Shown: positions 33,181 through 44,120 of the stretch, in pieces
Position numbering within the stretch: position 1 is the first letter of the stretch
Layout of the letters: each line of letters opens with the position of its first letter
DNA from: Miscanthus floridulus
Taxonomy: Eukaryota; Streptophyta; Magnoliopsida; Poales; Poaceae
Direction: 5' to 3'
Length of the DNA stretch: 64,000 bases
Assembly: GCF_019320115.1 (NCBI RefSeq)
Contig: NC_089587.1
Location: 108,735,158 to 108,799,157, forward strand
Program-made: the position numbers and the translations under genes
The notes under the pieces: generated by a model
What the model was told of the DNA's origin: nothing
Seen by the model: only the letters and a program-made list of their open reading frames with translations
Database searches by the model: none

Positions 33181-34005
33181 GCGCGGCGCCGAGGCAGCGA
33201 TAGGGTGGCAGGCGCCCGACCGTGCGCTGCATCTGCACCAGGAATCGGGGGAGCAAGAGGGGCAACTTGCGGTTGCGGCTCGCACTCAGCCCCGGATATT
33301 TTTGTTTACGCCGCGCGCGACGCGAGAGCGTGCGTCAGTCAGCATCCAGCAGCGTGAGCGAGCGTGCGTGTGGCGGCGTGGCCGTTGCGTCCGCCGTCCA
33401 CGCCCAGCTGAAGGGCCCCGGGCCCCGGTCAGTAGCTGCTCCTTCAGTCCCTCACTCACTGAGCCACTGGTGCCTGCCGTAGTACGTTTGGCTAGAGGCC
33501 AAGACGAGTGGACCGTGCGGACGCATGGACATTGGACGCACCCTGCCTGCCGTAATACGTTTGGCTTGCTCCGGCGCCGCTGCTGGCGCTGGCGACGATA
33601 GGGGGTGATGGTAGGTACGGCGTGGAGATGAAAGGTGCAGCGTACATTCCTCGTCTCCAGGAAATGCAGGCCAGTACTGAGCCCCCTTTGTCATGGCTCC
33701 CGAACCGGCTTCTGCAGCAGCTTTTGCATAAGCTGTACCAAACACACGTATTGAAAACAGCTTCCTCGCGTGAGCCGGCGAAAGCCGTATGCCGAAATCA
33801 ACTGAACGTCGCGAGCCAGAAATAATGGCTCCCCCCGGCTTCTCCCCGTCTACGTACAGAAAGTTCAGAGAAACTACCGGTTTGCCACTGCCTCAATAAT
33901 TCCCCATACCGGTTCCTCACTCTCACCCATCCGCATCCTCTCTCTCACCCATCCGGCTCCTCTCTCTCACGGTCCTCGCGCGAGTCTGGCGGCGGCGTTG
34001 CGGCC

Positions 34006-35249
34006 ATGAACCGGCTGGGGCGGACGGCCGGAGGCGGGCGAAACGACGGCGCAATGGATGGATCCGGCGGAGGGCATCCTGATCCACCTGCTCGTTTTCC
34101 CGGAGGCGCGGCTTCCCCTCATCCGGCCGGTGCTGCTTCTCTTCATCCCGCCGGCGCCGCCTCCCCTCAACCCGTCGGCGCCGCCTCCATTCAGGCCGCC
34201 TCCCTTCGGGCCGCCGGTGCCGCCTCCCCTCAGGTGCCTTCTCTTCATCCCGCCGGTGCCGCCTCCCTTGAGGCCGCGGGTCATGGCGCGACGGCCGTGG
34301 CTGGGGACGCCTTGGGCGCGGGTGGATGGCGAGGCGGCCACACGGCCTTTCTCGCTGCCGCGGCCGCGAGCGCGGCAGCTGGACCGTCTGGCGGAGGCGC
34401 TGGACCATTTGCTGCAGCCGCCGCCGCAGCCACTGGAGAATGGCCGGATTGGTGGAGAGCTTCGGCTGTGGCTGCGGAGGCTCTGGGGCCTGATTGGCTC
34501 GGCTGGCTCGGTCCAGAGGCCGGTGCCACCGGAGGAATCGAAGAGGAAGTGCCCATTGTGGCCAATCCAAGTCGCCGTCGTGGTGGGAGAGGTGGGAGAT
34601 GTGGGAGAGGTGGCCATGCACCCAGGCCACCGCAGCGTGCTACGCCTACTGATGTCGATGTCGATCTCACTGATTCCAGGTGACAAATGCTACTCTTCGT
34701 AATACACATTCCATAATGCCTTGCCTATGGAGAATGCCTTGTGTATAGTCGATCAATTAAAGCAGTCTAAAATGGATTGTTTAAAAAAATGGTTAATTAT
34801 ACAACCAATTCTAGTGAACATGAACATAAACGATACCTGATAAATGGATTGTTTTAAATTATATGCATTGGGAGAAGATAGAAATTTTTGTATGAAATTG
34901 ATCAGCCATACTTGCTGTTTTGAGTGTTTGATTTTGTTGGCTTATAACAACAGTGCCGATTGGTGTGATGAGAATACCCGAATAGTGTGAGCTTTTTGCA
35001 GCCGAAGTAATGATAGGAAATCGTGACAACACTCATTTAAATAAGGCTGGGTATAAGAATGTAATTGAAAAGTTCAAACAGAGGACTGGGATTGAGTACA
35101 GCAGAAAACAATTCAAAAACAAATGGGATAGGTTGAAAACTGATTATGTTATATGGAAGAAATTGACCAACAAGGAGACGGGCATTGGATGGGATGCAGC
35201 TCATACAAATATTGTTATGTCAGAGACATGGTGGAAGAAGACAGCAAAG
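34006..35249 (+). pseudogene. Harbinger Myb/SANT-like protein, frameshifted
   Basis: Partner protein that would bring transposase to the ends. Exon 1 (34006-34679) starts MNRLGRTAGGGRNDGAMDGS and is a low-complexity Ala/Gly/Pro region of about 225 residues with PAGAASLHPAGAAS repeats. A GT-AG intron (34680-34953, ACAACAG acceptor) joins it in frame to ADWCDENTRIV. Two bases are then missing in a TG run at about 34,984-34,988, shifting the frame. The rest continues CELFAAEVMIGNRDNTHLNK, KNVIEKFKQRTG, KQFKNKWDRLKTDYVIWKKL and TGIGWDAAH to MSETWWKK, which is the plant Myb_DNA-bind_3 pattern. A donor follows at 35250. The first-exon frame choice rests on this splice joining. Confidence 0.6.
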
Positions 35250-35289
35250 GTGAGTGCAACATTACCGGTGCATCTGTCTTTTACAGTCT

Positions 35290-36367
35290 GCATGATCTAT
35301 TATTGAGTACTTATGGGCTCAAGTCATCCCTTCATATGAACTCTATCGAATCACTTGCCATCTTTCTAGTTGTGTGTGGTCATGGTTGGTCTAATAGTGC
35401 TCTACATGGTGTATTCAAGCGTTATGGGGAGACAATAAGCAGAAAATTTGATGAGGTCCTCACGTGTGTGGTGGCTATGTGTACAGGATTACATACAGCC
35501 AATTGATCCTAATTTCTGTACAACACACACTAGAATTACTGGAGATCGCAGGATGATGCCATATTTTAAGGATTGCATTGGAGCACTAGATGGTACTCAC
35601 ATTTCAGCGACACCATCTCAGCATGATTTTATTAGATACATTGGTCGAACTGGCAAAGCAACCCAGAATGTTCTTGCTATTGTTGACTTTGATATGCGAT
35701 TTACATATGCTTCTATAGGGCAACCTGGCTCTATGCATGACACTAGTGTGCTCTTTCATGCATTAGAACATGATCATGACACATTCCCCCACCCTCCTGT
35801 AGGTATGTTAACCTATTTGTATGTAGAATGCTAACATTAGTACATCTTGTAATTGCTTCCTTATTTGTCTTTCCACATGTGTGTCCAGGGAAATATTACG
35901 TTGTCGATGCCGGATACCCAAATTGGCCTGGATATTTGGCGCCATACAAGGGTGAAAGATACCATGTACCTGATTGGCGGAGGGGTCCGGCTCCTAGTGG
36001 TGAGCAAGAGCTTTTTAACCATTTGCACTCCAGTGTTCGTAATGTGGTAGAGCGTACTTTTGGTGTGTGGAAAATGAAATGGAGAATCCTTCTCAAGATG
36101 CCGAGTTACCCTTTGGAAAAGCAAATGATGATTGTTGCAGGTACCATGTGTCTTCATAACTACATTCGTGAGAATCATGCACTAGATAAAGATTTTCGAA
36201 AGTGCGATCGGAATCCTGATTATGTGCCTATTATACCTGAGAGATATGCAGCACATCATCCTCCTCGGAGTGCTTCAGATAGTTCAACTCGACATTCTAA
36301 TGATCGAAGCATGGATAGATTCCGTGATGGCATTGCAAGGGCAATATTTCTTTCTAGATCATCGTGA
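35290..36367 (+). pseudogene. PIF/Harbinger DDE transposase (DDE_Tnp_4), frameshifted
   Basis: Enzyme that cuts and joins the element. The N-terminal helix-turn-helix part reads SIESLAIFLVVCGHGWSNSA, then FKRYGETISRKFDEVL. The frame shifts by one base at about 35,470-35,495. It goes on DYIQPIDPNF, MPYFKDCIGALDGTHI (first catalytic Asp), SIGQPGSMHDTSVL. An intron is predicted at about 35,801-35,889 (GTATGT...GTCCAG). The second exon has KYYVVDAGYPNWPGYLAPYK (second Asp) and VRNVVERTFGVWKMKWRIL (Glu), then MCLHNYIRENHALDKDF, and ends at TGA 36365-36367. All three catalytic residues remain. Only the single frameshift seen here prevents translation. Confidence 0.8.
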
Positions 36368-36632
36368 TATTGTATTGTGTGTATGGTTGGATGCTATGTG
36401 TATCCCCTGAATGTATTATTTTGTCAATAGCACTTTGTAACGACCACCTAATTATTAGCTTACCTATATTTTATATTTTTTTTATTTCACGAAAATCACA
36501 TTATTAATAGAGTCAACACATAAAACTCATATCTCCAAGCAATAAACATATGCAAGGGCACAATGGACAATTGACATCTTCTATACATTCTAAAAAGCTA
36601 GGAGAAGCCGTTTTGCCAAACGTTTTTGTACA

Positions 36633-37342
36633 AAATAAGCCAAAGCCAAAAAAAATATTGCTTTTTTTTAAGGAGCCAGGGCCCTGACGCTACAAGTTCA
36701 ATGGATCTCCAGCTCTTCGAGGATCACCCACCCTGCAGCTGAGAACCCATACACAACCTATCGCCTGTCCTACGCTATGGGGCAGGCAGGACAGGCGATA
36801 GCTGCGTAGGGCTTCATTCAACCGGCGCTTCTTCGCTCTAGGCACACGTGGTGCCACCTGTGATTGATTGGTGGGGATTTTTAGATTATTGCCACCGGCC
36901 TTGTTTATTCATAGACTATATATTTAGATCACTTTCATTGATTCTATAAATATAAATCCAACTTCAATCTCAGAGTCGGGCTGTGTCAAGCATCCCTATT
37001 ATTGTGTTTTAGATGTTAATGCCCTTGTCTCAATGACATGTGGGCACTAGTGGCCTACACGTGGCTCACGGCATGTTTGTGACATGCTGATTTCATTATT
37101 TTTACCCGTGGTAAATGCTGAAATGTTATGGTTTTTTCTATCGCAGCACTTACATATATGTATGTACATGTATATAACTTATTGCGTCTTTGAGCATCTT
37201 CAAGGGACTAAGACCAAACAGTAGATCTCAAGAATTGATGATGACCACGTTACCTACCAATCTAGGTGGACATGTTCTACCACAACATAACCCATCCAAT
37301 TAAGCTACGCTTAGTTCACTTAAAATGTTATGCTTAACCTTA
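36633..37342. other. Intergenic with SINE fragment and hairpin
   Basis: No gene seen. About 37,191-37,290 (GAGCATCTTCAAGGGACTAA, then CAAGAATTGATGATGACCAC) resembles the body of the SINE at 21.2 kb. A perfect 14-bp inverted repeat at 36,758-36,801 is listed separately. Confidence 0.4.
36758..36801. repeat. Perfect 14-bp inverted repeat with 16-base loop
   Basis: CTATCGCCTGTCCT at 36758-36771 pairs with AGGACAGGCGATAG at 36788-36801. The stem is GC-rich and without mismatches. Too short for a typical plant miRNA precursor; it may be a foldback relic of a transposon. Confidence 0.75.
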
Positions 37343-37475
37343 CTCCCTCTATTTCTTTTTATTATACACATTTATAGATTTTAAGCCCCAGATTTACATT
37401 TTTATTATCAATAAGTAATCTTACAATTGTCTCCTCCGGTTAGCTGCACCTTATATTTTATATAAATGGAGGGGA
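37343..37475. mobile_element. Stowaway-like MITE, diverged
   Basis: The left end is CTCCCTCTATTTC and the right end is AAATGGAGGGG, each next to TA (37341-37342, 37476-37477). The 133-bp interior is AT-rich. Confidence 0.5.
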
Positions 37476-37743
37476 TAGCATGTAGGGACGCAAATAGCAA
37501 ATTGGCATTTACTACTTCGAGGCACTTTGGTCCATAGCAAGTGCGGGCTTATAGGACACCCACAGAACCAAAGGATATTTTGACCATTTGAAGCGGTGAA
37601 TATGGCTGGTCGTTCATCCTCAGCCTCTTGCCATATCCTGTACTTCTTCCGTAAACAAAGAAGCTCCCTAAGAGCCTTTCAGCAAATCCCTTTTCTCTTT
37701 TTCATTAGAACTTATTTCAGGAGATTATAAAAACAGATTTGTA

Positions 37744-37899
37744 CTCCCTCTGTACTAAATTATAAGACTTTTGGCTTCTCTAGAAGTCTAGATACATTCA
37801 TTTTACTATGTATCTAGATATAATGTATATCTAAGTACACGCCAAAATTTATATACATCTATAAAAACCAAAACATCTTACAATTTGGACCAGAGGGAG
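37744..37899. mobile_element. Stowaway (Tc1/mariner-type) MITE with TA duplication
   Basis: CTCCCTCTGTACTAAATTAT at the left and, on the opposite strand at the right, CTCCCTCTGGTCCAAATTGT; TA at 37742-37743 and 37900-37901. The interior has CTTTTGGCTTCTCTAGAAGT and CTAGATACATTCATTTTACT, a standard grass Stowaway. Length 156 bp. Confidence 0.85.
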
Positions 37900-37901
37900 T
37901 A

Positions 37902-38412
37902 GAATATAGAGGAGTGTTTTTCTAGCAGATTGAAGAAACTCCGGTCAATAGAACTCTCCTTTTCTTTCCTCTTGTATTTTCTTTCTCTCACCCAATGCTC
38001 GCCTGCGACTCCTGGGCGACCACGCTTGCCCCTGCCCTCGCGGCGCCCCGGCATAGCAGCGTGGCTAGCCCTAGCTTCGGCATGGTGGTGTGGTTCGCCC
38101 TGCCCCTTGCCCACGTGGTGCCTAGGCACGTCATGGCTGTCCCTAGCTCCTGCGGGCTGCGATCTGCTGCCGAACGAGCACCATAAATGCGTGGATCCAA
38201 TGGTTGTCGTGGGTCGGGGGAGGTAATAAGGGGATTGAAAAAAAAATCGTGCCACTTCCCCTTTGTTTGAGGGATTGAGAAAAAAGACTTAATATAGCTT
38301 TTTTTTCATACAGAATCCCCTTTATTGTTGGTTATAGGAAAGAGGCCGATTTGGTGAAGATGCTCTAACACCATTGCTACATGCCTACCCTAACCCACCA
38401 CAATTAGTGAAA
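37902..38412. other. Intergenic, GC-rich core
   Basis: A GC-rich segment at 38.0-38.2 kb gives overlapping open frames on both strands (for example 37,930-38,226 with a hydrophobic start). No domain match, and the opposite-strand frames are equally long, so no gene is called. TGGTGAAGATGCTCT near 38.35 kb is a phrase common at ends of grass MITEs. Confidence 0.3.
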
Positions 38413-38644
38413 CTAGTCCACAACCCGTGCTCTCGCACGGGTTAGAATCTTAGGAGTAAATGTTTGTACTAATATTTACTCTTAAGTACCATGATGACAT
38501 AAGTAATCATTAGTTTTTAAGCCTACACCATGTCACTTAAGATTAGTGATAGAGTTCGAATTGAGATTTGACGTAGGCAACTATGGTATATACTAACATC
38601 CTCTTTTTTCTCAAGATGTTCGATTTTTTTATGAAACATTTTAG

Positions 38645-38648
<4 letters not shown>

Positions 38649-38737
<89 letters not shown>
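38649..38737. repeat. (TA)44 microsatellite, then (GA)n
   Basis: Uninterrupted TA run of about 89 bases, followed at about 38,746 by GTGTGAGAGAGAGAGA. It lies within the Helitron-like sequence. Confidence 0.95.
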
Positions 38738-38739
<2 letters not shown>

Positions 38740-39189
38740 TAAGTGTGTGTGAGAGAGAGAGATTTGCATGTTTGCACAATATGTATGTTTACTTTAATCA
38801 AATTTTATTGTATTAATATTTATAAAATGAGCAATGGAGAAACATATTTGTGCTTTATGGTTATTTTTTTTTGATAAGCTATTAAAATAACAGTAAGATA
38901 TAGATCATTTAGATACAAATCTAAATATGTTACTTTATATTATCTTTCATAATGGCATATTATAACATCATCTTCTAGAAGATAGAGTGCTTAAAAATAA
39001 ATACAAATATTTATATATATAATGTTTTAGTCAAAATGTGTACACTTATCTTGAATAATAATTTTCAAAATTTATTACCTTGGAGTATTAAATAACTTAA
39101 TCACCTATGTCATTTATTAAGGGAATAATTTTTCACGCAAGATAAGTTGTTAAAATAAATAGTTATTCTAATGTATACATGTTTAGTTG

Positions 39190-40606
39190 TGTAGGGGACC
39201 GTGACGCCTAAGAGGGGGGGGGGGTGAATTAGGCAACTTAAAAATCTAACTCTAAACTATGGCCTCATTTTCTAACCCTAGCAAAACCTATGCAAAAGAT
39301 AAATTATCTAAATGTGCAACTATGGTTTTGCTAGTGTGTTGCTATCTCTACCGCAAAAGGCATAATACAATCAATGTAAATACGGAAGCTAAAGAGCAAG
39401 GTAGAGATATGCAAACTCACATCGATGACTCCGGTATTTTTACCGAAGTATCGAGAAGCGCGCAAGCTTCCCCCTAGTCCTCGTTGGAGCCCCTCACAAG
39501 GAATCCCTCGCAAGGGCCAAGCTCCCAGTCGGGTAACTCCGTGGATAGCCTCGGGCCTTCCCCACGCGCAAGTGGGTCTCCGACGTGCCTTCCGGCAAGC
39601 CTCTCCCGGATGCTCCCCGCTGTCTTCACTATCAAGCTTTCGGGCGAAATGCCACGGGCCTTGTTCCCTCCGGTACACGGTGACGCCCACACCACAAACT
39701 CGGTTGGTGTGATCTCGCAAGACTACAAGTCCTCCGATGTACAACAATGGTGCGCTCAAGCACCGAGTGGAAAGAGGTATGCAAACCTCACTAAACACTA
39801 GGCCTAAACCTAGAGCCAGCGCATAAGCGGTGGTCTAATCAACCTAAGCACTTCGCAAAGCACCTACGCTAATCACCTAATAAAACACTAAGCACTATGC
39901 AAGTGGAGATTACTAAAATGATGTATCAACACCCTTGGTATGTTTCCTCAGCTCCACACACCTCAAATGGCCGGTTGGGGGTCTATTTACAAGCCCCACT
40001 GAGAAAGTAGCCGTTGAAGACGAAATCCCACTTTTCTGCTACTGACCGGACGCTAGAGTCGTCCTGATCGGACGTGTCCGGTCGTCCCGACCGTCGGAGC
40101 CACGAACAACTGATCGGACGCTGCCAGCGTCCGGTCACTTGCCATAGAACGTGTCCGGTCACAAGTTCGCCGCTCTAGAACCTCTCTGTACTCAATCGGA
40201 CGTTGCTGTCCTGCGTCCGGTTAGTTTGCCGCCAGCGTTCGGTCCAGCGTCCGGTCGCTGCTGCTGTTGTCGAGCCTCTAATCAGAGCGTCCTATCGCTT
40301 TTAGTCCAGCGTCCGGTCCAGAGTTCGGTCGCTTCTGTGAGCTCGTTTCTTCGTGATCTTGCGTGCAGCTTGGTTCCTATCTTCATGCTTGGACTTTGCT
40401 TGATATCTTGGGTCTTCTCTTGTGCTCCTAAGGTCTTGCTTGAGATGTTGATCATCGGATCATCACGTCGCCTTTGTCCAAGTCACGTCTTGCACCCTAT
40501 TGAACTACAAAACAAACACTTGCAAATTTATTAGTCCAATTTGGTTGTGTTGGTCATCAAACACCAAAATCCAAAGTAAATGGGCCTAGGATCCATTTTT
40601 CTTACA
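39190..40606 (-). repeat. 3' LTR of the gag-only copia element
   Basis: TGTAGGGGACCGTGACGCC to TTTTTCTTACA on the plus strand, 1417 bp. By eye it differs from the other LTR at roughly one base in twenty. It also has 24 bases (around 40,138-40,161) absent from the partner. A cluster of CCGGTC/GATCGGACG motifs lies at 40.05-40.33 kb. Confidence 0.88.
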
Positions 40607-40622
40607 ATCTCCCCCTTTTTGG
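40607..40622 (-). promoter_or_regulatory. Polypurine tract of the copia element
   Basis: The minus strand reads CCAAAAAGGGGGAGAT directly before the LTR start TGTAAG. This matches the AAAGGGGGAGATTGT phrase typical of SIRE/Maximus elements. Confidence 0.8.
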
Positions 40623-41905
40623 TGATTGATGATAACACGACCAAAGCAAACAAATAATAAAATTTTGAAATTTAAAAACTACCTACTTGCTAGGATGCAA
40701 TGCAAGGGGCAAGATCATATGATGCTAAAAGATACTACTTGTAAGTCTACATAAAAACTCATCTTGCCCTTGCAAATGTCCCCATGTGGTATTATGGATT
40801 TAAGCATTGCTTTCTACAAATTCTCCCCATTACATAGGCTAATCCATAATCCACTATCCTCCCTTTCTCAGACCATTACTACAAATTAATGCTTGCTTTT
40901 GGTCCTCTAAATTCCCCCCCCTTTGAAATCAAACACCAAAAAGGAAGACATTAGTAGCACAAGGGAGGGTCAAACTTTGTGATCATTTGTGTGTAGAGTG
41001 AAATAGATCATAAAATTTAACTATCACATTATATAGACTAAGCTCCCCCTAAATATATATATACATATGATAGAAGGCAAAGTATATGCATAATTGGCAA
41101 AGTATTGCACAAGGGAATTTAATCTATATAATGCACGAAGAAAGCATATAAATGTCAAAATGAAATCAACATGATGATATTGGTTTAGAAATACCACACG
41201 TAGAAATCAATTTTGATTTCTACCACTTGCAATCGGTGGTGGATATTTAAAGTATGATGCTTAACTCCGGGGACTCTATTTTCCTTGCAATGAGACTACT
41301 ACACACATGATAAGCTTAAAAAGGTGTTAGTCTCAAAGCATCCAATTTGTAGAGTAACCTCCCCCTAAATTTGTGCACACAAGTATGGAATACTTGTAGG
41401 AAACATGCACATTAATTTTAGAATAAAAAACACCGCTTGAAAGATGACATCATATGAATGTGAGGGGCATTTTGAAGGCGATATTCGGGAGAAATTATCT
41501 ATAATTTGGACTTTGCCACATATTAGATGAACAATTGAAGGACAAGCTATGTGCCGTGCTCCTAAATAATTTTAAACCATGTAGGATTGCTCCAAGGAAT
41601 AAGAATAAAACCGAGCAAGCCTACCATATGAAATATCTAGTGTATGCATGACAAAAAATATAAGAATGCAAATGCAAACCTAGGCATGAAGAGTAACTAG
41701 ATGCTAAAAGATACCAATTATAGAAAAATTTAAATCTAATACCAATTGAATTAAATTGAATCTAGTTACCTAACATGGGAAGGGGAATTTGGGTCTATAC
41801 TATTCACTAACCCACTTGACAATGATTTTATCCATCATGATGCACCCCATGAAATGCATCCAAACTTTACCATGTCTCCAAATTCCCCAAAGTCCATAGG
41901 ATTTC
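40623..41905. other. Non-coding interior of the copia element
   Basis: About 1.3 kb, AT-rich, between the end of gag and the purine tract, where pol would lie. On the minus strand I see no protease, integrase or RT motif in any frame. AATTCCCCC- and TCTCCCCAT-type phrases recur. It looks like pol was deleted long before this copy inserted. Confidence 0.6.
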
Positions 41906-44062
41906 TCACTTCCCTTTCGGGATCCAAACATTTTTGGTGCTCTTCATGTTGGAGATGATTTCCTTTGGCACCCAAAAGCGTTTGACCCTATTTTTGGCTT
42001 GCTTGTTTATCTTGATGGCCACCACCTTGTCATTTTTCTTTTTCTTTAGCAAGTATGGTGTGGAGGCCTTCTTGTCCACCTTGTTGGTGTAGGTGTTGGA
42101 AAGCTTGCTTGTTTGCTTCTTCTCTTTCTTCTTTGCTCCTCTACCATTCTTCACCTTGCACTAATAGGACTTATGACCTTCCTTGTGGCACACATAGCAA
42201 ACCACGGTTTGTCCTTTATCATGCTTCTTTACTTCCTTGACGGAGTTATCTTGATGAAGTTGGGCTTGCTTCACCTTGCCTTTCACTTGAGTCAAGTCCT
42301 TGGTGAGGCGAGCTACTTCTTGCTTGAGTTGTTCATTCTCCTTTGCAACCTCTTGTGTGCATGTATCTACAACAACTTTCTCAACACAAACTTGGTTGCA
42401 CAAAGATGAGTCTAAACATAAATCATTACAAGAAGTAGAGGCATCCTTTTTAGACATGTTAGAACTTTTCCTTTTAGATGCCTTAGTGGGAGTTGTACTA
42501 ATGGCTTTAAGATTAACAACTTTATTAGTTAGCTCATCACAATGTTTGCACATGGTTTCCATTTTAGCAAGCAAACTTTTATAAGCATCTTGTGACCTAG
42601 CTAACTTTTCTTTTAATTTTTTATTTTTCTTTACAAGTTGCTCATCATTGATTGTGCATGCATTTGTTGTTGCACTAGCCTCAAGTTGCTCAATTTTAGT
42701 AGATAGTTGAACATTAAGATTAGCAAAATTCTCATATTGTTCAAGCAAAGTTTTGTATGCTTCTTTTGAACTATCTAGCTTTTCTTTTATTTTTCCAAGC
42801 TTCTTTTGTTGACTAGTGCAAACTTTAGCATAATTAAGGTTTTGTTGCACAATTTTTTCATAAGAAGGCATTTCATCATCAATATCACTCCCACTAGAGG
42901 ATGAGCTTTCGTTACCTCGTGCCATAAGGCACACACATGAAGAGCTTGATGATGAGTGCTTGCGCCCTCACCTCTTGTGATGGTGTTCTTCTTCACTTAA
43001 AGAGTCATCCCATGACCTTATTGATGTGAGGGCTTGGTTCTTGCACGCCTTCTTCTTTGTCTTGGGTGTGGCCTTGTTTGGACAAACTTCCATAAAGTGC
43101 CCCAACTCGCCACATCCATAGCATCCTCTTTTTCTTTGCTCATTTCTTTAATTGGTGAAGATGATATCTTGAATTTGGATAGGCACACCCTTGACATTGA
43201 GCCTTTGGATCATCTTCTCCACCTTATTGATAAGTTTGATTGATTCTTCATCAAGGTCAGAGGTGGAGGAGGAAGATTGATCATCATCACTTGAATCTTC
43301 ATCATCATCATCATCCCCATCTTCTTCTTCTTCACTTGAGGAGCTTGAGCTTGAGCTTGTCTCAACTTGCTTGCCCTTCATCTTCTTTTTCTTACCACAT
43401 GCAAGAGCTTTGCCTTTGATTGATGAAGAGGCTTCTTCTTGACCCATCTTGCGTGACATTTCAAATACCACTATCTTGCCAATAACTATGACCGGAGTCA
43501 TGGTGCTCAAGTCCTCCATGTTATGAAGGATGGTGATGATGCTTGCATATTTCTTTTGTGGTAGCACGGAGATGATCTTCCTCACGATATCCGCATCATC
43601 TAGCTTTGTTAATCCTATAGAATGGAGCTCATTGATAATTAGATTCAAACGAGAATACATATCACGAACAAGCTCATCATCTTTTATTTCGAAGGAATCA
43701 TAATTTTGTTTAGCTAGACAATGTTTTTGCTCACGGACATTACATGTGCCGTCATGGAGCTCTTGAAGTTTTAACCAAATTTCATGTGCCGTATTTAAAG
43801 TAAACACTTGGTTAAACACATTCATGCTAAAAGATTCAAACAAGCAATTTTTTGCTCTAGCATTGAAATGAATTTCCTTTTTATCACTCTTCGTGGGTTT
43901 ATCGGGATTCTTAATGGGTTTCATCCCATCATGAGTGACTATCCAAACTCCCAAATCAACCAACTCAAGGTAGCAAGCCATTCTAGCTCTATAGTATGGG
44001 AAGTTAGTGCCATCAAAGTGCGGAGGCCTAGAGGTATCCATCCCAACCACTCTAAATAGCAT
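41906..44062 (-). pseudogene. SIRE-type copia gag with three nonsense codons
   Basis: One frame of about 718 codons on the minus strand. The N-terminal copia gag domain has MDTSRPPHFDGTNFPYYRAR and FNARAKNCLFESFSMNVFNQ, and a UBN2-like core (HEIWLKLQELHDGT, DDADIVRKIISVLPQKKYAS). An acidic Ser/Glu/Asp stretch follows, then a zinc knuckle CYGCGELGHFMEVC, a coiled-coil middle (QNLNYAKVCTSQQKKLGKIK, QLKQEVARLTKDL) and a second knuckle CYVCHKEGHKSY. Stops: TAA 43148-43150, TGA 42968-42970, TAG 42161-42163, the last inside the second knuckle just before its final Cys. There is no frameshift. It would have packaged RNA into particles. Confidence 0.85.
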
Positions 44063-44100
44063 CAGCTCAACGACGGTTAAGCCAAAGGTCTAAATTGAGC

Positions 44101-44118
44101 CAAACGACTCTAATACCA
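44101..44118 (-). promoter_or_regulatory. Primer binding site of the copia element
   Basis: The minus strand reads TGGTATTAGAGTCGTTTG two bases after the LTR end. TGGTATCAGAGC is the usual initiator-tRNA complement in copia elements; one early mismatch. Confidence 0.75.
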
Positions 44119-44120
44119 AT

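Larger units (their letters stand above)
33679..36632 (+). mobile_element. PIF/Harbinger DNA transposon, degenerate autonomous type
   Basis: It carries a Myb-type DNA-binding ORF and a DDE transposase in the same direction, the usual two-gene layout of PIF/Harbinger. The margins carry related inverted segments: left GAGCCCCCTTTGTCATGGCTCC...CGGCTTCT (33.68-33.72 kb), right AGCTAGGAGAAGCCGTTTTG...CCAAACG (36.60-36.62 kb). They are diverged, so exact ends and a TTA/TAA duplication were not established. Both genes have frameshifts. Confidence 0.7.

Noticed and set aside
32843..33601. A 252-codon plus-strand frame over the DnaJ promoter and first exon
   Set aside because: Shadow of the antisense DnaJ exons and their GC-rich leader; no domain of its own.
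34058..34702. Pro/Leu-rich 214-codon frame as an alternative first exon of the Harbinger Myb gene
   Set aside because: The other frame (34006 start) splices in phase onto ADWCDENTRIV at a good acceptor, which this frame does not.
37930..38226. A 98-codon frame with a hydrophobic start that could look like a secreted peptide
   Set aside because: The opposite strand has an equally long frame, there is no similarity to known peptides, and the segment is a GC-rich patch flanked by MITEs.
39331..39801. Frames of 95-155 codons, repeated at 44,261-44,725
   Set aside because: They occur in both LTR copies of the copia element and differ where the LTRs differ; no domain.
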